DNA of 64,000 nt, taken from NCBI RefSeq assembly GCF_001522545.3, contig NC_031776.1:32130709-32194708 (forward strand), read 5' to 3'. The DNA comes from Parus major. Lineage: Eukaryota; Chordata; Aves; Passeriformes; Paridae. The notes under the pieces are model-generated. The model made no database searches, had not been told where the DNA came from, and saw only the letters and a program-made list of their open reading frames with translations. The translations under genes were made by a program, and so were the position numbers. Of the stretch, positions 55,084-64,000 are shown piece after piece (the first letter of the stretch is position 1; each line of letters starts with the position of its first letter).

Positions 55084-55206
55084 GAATCACAGAGCATTCT
55101 GAGCTGGAAGGGAGCCAGGAGGAACACTGATCCAACTCTGAAGTGCACTGTCCATGTGGGGTCTAACCCACGACCTTGGTGTTATCAGCACCGTGCTCAG
55201 AGCTGA
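55084..55206 (-). mobile_element. tRNA-Ile/CR1 SINE, TguSINE1-like
   Basis: Read on the minus strand, the right end is a tRNA-Ile-like head: AGCTCTGAGCACGGTGCTGA, then TAACACCAAGGTCGTGGGTT (anticodon-arm and T-arm region). It continues into a CR1-like tail ending CCAGCTCAGAATGCTCTGTG and GATTCC. This head and tail match the passerine SINE known as TguSINE1. The A-box region is shortened (bases between AGCTC and GAGC are missing) and the B-box GGTTAGACC deviates from GGTTCGATCC. The copy is probably old and inactive. Confidence 0.75.
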
Positions 55207-56666
55207 TCTCAGTCTGCATTTTCCATAAAATGAAGAAAATCTATTAAAAACTCCCTGAAGCAGTGGAGTTTTTCCCCTCTGTTCTGAGGGGAAACAAGAG
55301 GGCAAAAGCAGAGAGCAGTGCAAGAGGCTCTATTTGACCTGGTTGGCTGTTCCTTTACTATTGAATAGGAAGGTGCTGATATTTCTTTTGGACTCTATTT
55401 TAGAGTCCCACCACTGTTTATGCAGGTAGGATTTTTTCTTCTCCAACTAAACTGTTTTCCCATGGCTGTGATTGCTTTTTAATTGGGCTGCAGCTGGTGC
55501 TGGATTTGTGCTGAGTTGGAAACTGAATTACATCTTTTTCTGTGGTTTTTTTTTCCCTTTTAAAATTCAGTCTACATGCCTGGGGTTCTTGCTTGAGAGT
55601 ACCAACAGCTCTGGGCTTGATTCTGACTGGCAACCCCCCGGGTATTTGGGGCTGGAGAGCTGTGCCATGGAGCTGGTGGCAGCAGCCTTGGCTGTGTCCT
55701 GTGGACTCTGTTCAGTTCCCATCACTCCTGGCTGCAGATCTGAACAGGTTTTGCAGCCCCAAGCTCAACAACCCCTCAAGGGAGGCACGGTTTAACACCA
55801 AGTAGGATATTTCACGATAATTCAACTCCTCTTCTGTAAACCCCCTTGGTTTGTTCGTTCCAAAACAAAGGATGCTGCTCTGATAGACGCGTGCAGGAGG
55901 TGCTCACGGGGGAGAGATGGGAATGGCAAAGTCTGGTTTTTCAAACTAGACACCCTACAGCTAAAAATCTACTTGATTGATGTGTATTTCATTGAGCTAC
56001 TTAGTGTAGTGCAGCTTGTTATTGTCTTTTCGACTGTGCAAATTTGAATAGAGACAGTGCTAATGACGAATCATTATTATACTATAAATAAAACATTATC
56101 CAGATTATGCTGGTCAACAGAGCATAAAACAAATAGCAAATTCTAATGTCCTTGAATTACAATTTGAAAAGAAAAGCAGCACAGGATGCTGATCTGCATG
56201 GAACACCCTTGCTTGGTTGCTGTGAGAGTTTTTCCAGTTGCATCAGGATCATCCAGGGCTTTGTTCATTTGCCACTACTTGGTAAATTCACCACAAAAAG
56301 CAAACCAGCCCAGGGAGCTCATGGCACTCAATGCTCTGCTCCCTGCTGTTCTGTGCCCTGCTGCCCCTGTGCCACAGCTGCTCCTTGTGAGGCTACAGGG
56401 AGATGAGAAATCTGAAGATCTAGAGGACAAACTTTTTCAGGGGGAAAAGAAAAACCCCTGTTGCTTCCTTAAGTTGGAATGATTAAAAACCCATGGATGT
56501 GCATGGTTCATGCAGCTCTGCACAGAGTGCTGGCTAAAGAAAGAAGCTGAGGCTTTATATGTTTGTCATGAATGAGCTTTTTATTGGAATTTTTTATAAT
56601 GCATATCCATTGGATGGGGAGAACAATAGGAAATGTATTTAGCAAGAATTTTATATATTTAATATG

Positions 56667-56814
56667 AACTCCCCAGGGAAGTGGTCACTGCCAGAGTTCA
56701 GGAAGTGCTTCAGGCACAGGGTGGGATTTTTGGGGTGTCCTGTGCAGGGCCAGGAGCTGGACTTGATGATTCCTGTGGGACCCTTCCACCTCAGGATATC
56801 CCATGATTCTATGA
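56667..56814 (+). mobile_element. CR1 LINE 3' end with terminal ATTCTATG repeat
   Basis: Forward CR1 3' region of a different subfamily: CCCCAGGGAAGTGGTCACTG, CAGAGTTCAGGAAGTGCTTC, GGGATTTTTGGGGTGTCC, GCAGGGCCAGGAGCTGGACT, TGATGATTCCTGTGGGACCC, and ending CCCATGATTCTATGA. The terminal octamer-type repeat is the CR1 hallmark and fixes the 3' end. Confidence 0.9.
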
Positions 56815-57907
56815 CATTTGCACTGATACAAATGCGTGCAGAACTATCTTGTGGAGCTCAGGATTAAATAAAGGCTGTATATAAAAAACTTCTAGATTAA
56901 GTTGTAGTCATAAATTGTCATTGCCCACTCATGACACTTTATAAATGGTATTTAATCATTCAAGTTTTTGTTTCAAAATCCTTTGAATAAGAGCCATAAC
57001 AGTAACAATTTGAAACTTGTCTGAAACAGTCACCTGTTACACAGGAAAATGTTAAGAACATGGCCTGTTCTTTGTGAAATGAAATCACATTTAGTTTTGT
57101 TTACATGGGCAGCATGACATCTGACCTAATCAAGCCTGTCATCTTTGCATTGTATTTTGCTTACCCTGCTGGGTGTAAATAATTTGTTCTTAATCAGATT
57201 TTGACTGCAGTAAGAATGTAACTGTTTGGGGTTTTTTTGCCATGATGTTTTCAAAATTGATCTGAAAGAAAAACCAACCACCTGCTTTTAAGCTGATTCA
57301 TAAAGTATTGTGGTTGGAAGAAGTGTGGTGGGGACTTGCTGGGTGTGATGGAGTTGGGTATCAGCTCCCTCCCTCGCTCCTGCTCCAGGAGCCTCCTTGT
57401 GCCAGGGCTGGATGGCAGGAGACTGGGGTAAGTTTCTCACATGCTTTGCCTTCCTCAGGCCTGGAAACCTCAGCCAGGGAAGTGCCACAGCCAGGGAGGA
57501 GCAGAATCCAGCTCCCCTCTGGATGAGGAACTGAGCAAGGGCTGAATCAGAGCGAGCTGCCCTCTCTCCCAGCATGTTCCTGCTTGGAAATGTCCAATTT
57601 AAACTTTCCCCTTCACTTTTAATGTACCTGGTGCAATTATTAAACAGTTAATGATTGTCTTCATCACAACATGTGCTTCATTTCTCAAATATCATGGAAT
57701 GCTGCTGAACCTACTCTGCCTAGGCTTGTACACAGTTCACTATAGCACACATTTAAATATCTCCCAGAAAAAAACAAATTCCAGATGGGCAAAAATGTTC
57801 AGTGAGACGTTGCTGTGCCTTAGTTTTACTTTGTGTCTTCATACATTTAACATTTAAAACCAAAAATTAAATAGGCCACAAGCAAGTGCCAGATTTAATA
57901 AACTCTC

Positions 57908-57913
57908 TTTATT
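57908..57913 (-). terminator. NXPH2: Distal poly(A) signal of NXPH2
   Basis: TTTATT on the plus strand is AATAAA on the minus strand, in the context TGTAAATAAAGAGAG. About 20-35 bases downstream on the minus strand is a G/T-rich stretch (CTTGCTTGTGG). Two other minus-strand AATAAA signals nearer the stop codon are alternatives. Confidence 0.55.
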
Positions 57914-57974
57914 TACATACAAATACATGTACACATATGTTCTGTATATGTACACATATTTAAGTGTATATACA
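57910..57974 (-). promoter_or_regulatory. NXPH2: Cluster of three Pumilio-type TGTANATA motifs
   Basis: On the minus strand TGTAAATA (57,910-57,917), TGTACATA (57,947-57,954) and TGTATATA (57,967-57,974) all match the Pumilio consensus UGUANAUA. The first overlaps the AATAAA signal itself. The surrounding DNA is generally TGTA/TACA-rich, so some matches may be chance. Confidence 0.45.
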
Positions 57975-59045
57975 TACATGGTTTCCACATACTCTACAAT
58001 AAATAGCATGTAGGGTTTTCTTTTAATTGCCTACAGTGCTGAGTAAAAACACATGGCAATAAAATCATGGCTTACAGCTAAGTTACAAAAGCACCAACCA
58101 CTGAACTCATAGCAATAAATCCAAGCTCATGTACAGCTGGGGCGAGGACACGCTATACAGAATACAAAGTAGACCAACTTGTTGGAATTGACAGGAATAG
58201 GCAAACTAAAAAAACATCATTATAGGCCAGGAGAGACTCTGTATGAAATAAGATGAAGGAAAACATTTAGATTATTGATCAAACTAAACCACACATTTAA
58301 ATTTGTCACCTAAAGAGAAAAACAAATCACCCAGTTACTCCTATATTTTTAACAGAGTAATTTTTTTTTGTGTGAGTCTTTACCAAGGAAATCAGAATTA
58401 ATCTCATGAGTGAGTCCTTCCAGCTGCCATAGTCACTTGTCTGTGTGCACATCACCAGAGTATTTCAACAGTGCTTTATTTAAGCCGTGTGTAACTCCCT
58501 GAATCCTTGTTCGAGCCTGACTGGGGGCAATCAGCACCTCCTCAGCCAGCTCCTTCCACAGGCCCTGTGACATCGAGAGAGCAAATTGGCAGCAGCAGCC
58601 GATCAATCCCCAGGGAAAGCACAGGGGATGGTGCTGGAACCTGCGTGCCCAGAGCCAACCACTCCTGAGTGCAGTGGGACAACACCTGGTGAAGCACAAC
58701 CACGGCTGGACCCTCCCCTGCTGTAACTGCAGTGCAGGGAGCTGGTTCTGCACTAGGGGAGAGCCTGGCTGAGTATTGGTGTTAACAGTTTCAAACCCGC
58801 TTTATGAGGTGGAGGTGCATAGATTTTCATTGTTCTCTCTCTGTCATGGCTGATACTTTGACATAAGTTGTGCAGTGCAGAGCTAAGGGAACAACTGGTG
58901 CCAAGAAGGAGAAAGCTGCTTGTTCAGGTATCATCCTTGTGCTGTGATGTGTTTTCCTTGCTGCACTTTAATGCTTGGGGACTGGATAGCAAAATAATTG
59001 CTGCCTTTGCCTGGAAGCCAGCCCCTGGTACAGTTCAGACTTCAG

Positions 59046-59150
59046 AGAATCACAGAATGGTTTGGGTTGGAACGAATCTTAGAAGATCATCCAGTTCCAA
59101 GCCCTCCTGCCATGGGCAGGGGAACCTTCCACTAGACCAGGTTGACTTAA
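59046..59150 (-). mobile_element. CR1 LINE 3'-end fragment in the NXPH2 3'UTR
   Basis: On the plus strand, AGAATCACAGAATGGTTTGG is followed by GATCATCCAGTTCCAAGCCC, TGCCATGGGCAGGGG and CCACTAGACCAGGTTG. It is the reverse complement of the CR1 3' end, so it lies in sense with the NXPH2 transcript. Confidence 0.9.
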
Positions 59151-59945
59151 ACAAAGATTATCTTTTTTCCAGGTATTTACAGATTCTCTGTTGCTGCAAA
59201 ACTAATACTGGGCTGTGCTTCTGTGAGAGGAATCAAACCCAGTGGTGGGCACAGGAGGAAGGAATGTACACCACACGTGCACACCTGTGGGGTCTAATAA
59301 ACTAAAGCTCATTGAGGTCTAATTACATCATTGCATATCCATGGGTAGGAAGCCTGAAGGAAGAACTACTCACTCTTCACTTCAATGAACACCTACAGCT
59401 ACTACAACTCATAAAAATGCAGATTTCTTTCCTTTTTTTCAAAGAATTAGCACTTCCTCTTAGTTTTTAGACTTGACTACTTGAGCCCTCTGTGTAACAT
59501 TCTTCATGATATCAGTGGGAGAGCTGTTTATTTGAAGTATGAGCAGCTTTGAGGCTGCTTTGTAATTTGTTCTTTCTATTGTCACCTAAAGTTCCCAAAG
59601 GAAATAGGACCTGCTAAGTGCTGTCCAGTTCAAGTAAAAGACAACCCCTCTGCCATGGAGTTTTTTAAAAAGTGATTTTTAAGATCAACGTTCATTACAG
59701 ACATAATTTTGTTTGATTTTTGCCACGTGCCTGCCTGGCAGTTCCCTTACGAATGACGAGAGAGCTAAAATGCAACGGCCTCAAATGAAAACGATTGTTA
59801 CATAAACAGCTGGATTAGTTACGATACAGCACAAACACAGCTACAGTTTTTAGAGACTTTTTAACCTGATAGGAAAACATATTCTTCTCCAAAAGGTTAA
59901 CGGGAATGCTCATTTTTGCAGCTGATCCCCCAGCCCCAGGCCGGG

Positions 59946-64000
<4,055 letters not shown>

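Larger units (their letters stand above)
45456..57889. other. Intergenic spacer between convergent SPOPL and NXPH2
   Basis: About 12.4 kb with no recognised gene. It contains a CR1 fragment (54,252), a SINE (55,084) and a CR1 end (56,667). Several AT-rich, repeat-free blocks, at about 46.96-47.05, 51.53-51.67, 53.08-53.23, 55.96-56.17 and 57.10-57.23 kb, are dense in TAAT/ATTA homeodomain-type cores. They have the look of conserved non-coding elements, though conservation cannot be tested here. GC-richer DNA at 54.7-55.1 and 55.6-55.8 kb gives long but unsupported frames. Confidence 0.6.
57890..59945 (-). other. NXPH2: NXPH2 3'UTR (inferred extent)
   Basis: The sequence downstream of the NXPH2 stop on the minus strand is AT-rich with no coding frame. 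Minus-strand AATAAA signals lie at 59,527-59,532, 58,475-58,480 and 57,908-57,913. The last is the inferred distal end. A CR1 copy lies at 59,046-59,150 in the same sense as the transcript. A cluster of Pumilio-type motifs lies next to the distal signal. Confidence 0.5.

Noticed and set aside
54539..55135. Minus-strand frames of 198 and 128 codons
   Set aside because: The region is GC-richer and partly overlaps the SINE. The translations are low-complexity, show no recognised domain, and overlap each other in different frames. Possibly an old repeat.

Overview
The window is vertebrate nuclear DNA, almost certainly from a bird and probably a passerine. It has split genes with GT-AG introns, one CpG-island promoter and long AT-rich non-coding stretches. 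The interspersed repeats are almost all CR1 LINE 3' fragments, typical of birds. One element near 55.1 kb joins a tRNA-Ile-like head to a CR1-like tail, the structure described for the passerine SINE TguSINE1. No prokaryotic operons, CRISPR arrays or intact mobile-element genes are visible. Most open frames longer than 60 codons are chance frames.

Layout. Positions 1-11,160 hold no recognisable gene. At 11.17-11.94 kb a minus-strand CR1 sits inside a plus-strand CR1, directly against a CpG island (about 11.93-12.56 kb). The island is the promoter and non-coding first exon of SPOPL. SPOPL runs on the plus strand: intron 1 is about 14.8 kb, and ten coding exons lie between 27,133 and 41,360. 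Spliced, they give 1,179 nt, or 392 codons plus a stop. A candidate 3'UTR of up to about 4 kb ends near a strong poly(A) signal at 45,426.

From 45.45 to 57.89 kb there is no gene. This stretch has three retroposon fragments and several AT-rich blocks that look like conserved non-coding elements. NXPH2 (neurexophilin-2) lies on the minus strand: its large terminal coding exon is at 59,946-60,689 and its likely 3'UTR reaches down to about 57.89 kb. Its signal-peptide exon was not found and should lie beyond 64,000. SPOPL and NXPH2 are therefore convergent neighbours, as in other amniotes.

The two genes do not form a pathway. SPOPL is a nuclear MATH-BTB substrate adaptor for CUL3 ubiquitin ligases. 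NXPH2 is a secreted glycoprotein ligand-type protein of the alpha-neurexin system. The most interesting details are a GC-AG intron next to the 54-nt SPOPL-specific exon, whose in-frame skipping would give an SPOP-length protein; the nested CR1s abutting the SPOPL promoter; candidate upstream ORFs in the SPOPL leader; the SINE; a perfect 14-bp hairpin; and a cluster of Pumilio-type sites at the NXPH2 poly(A) signal. I saw no convincing undescribed multi-gene system.
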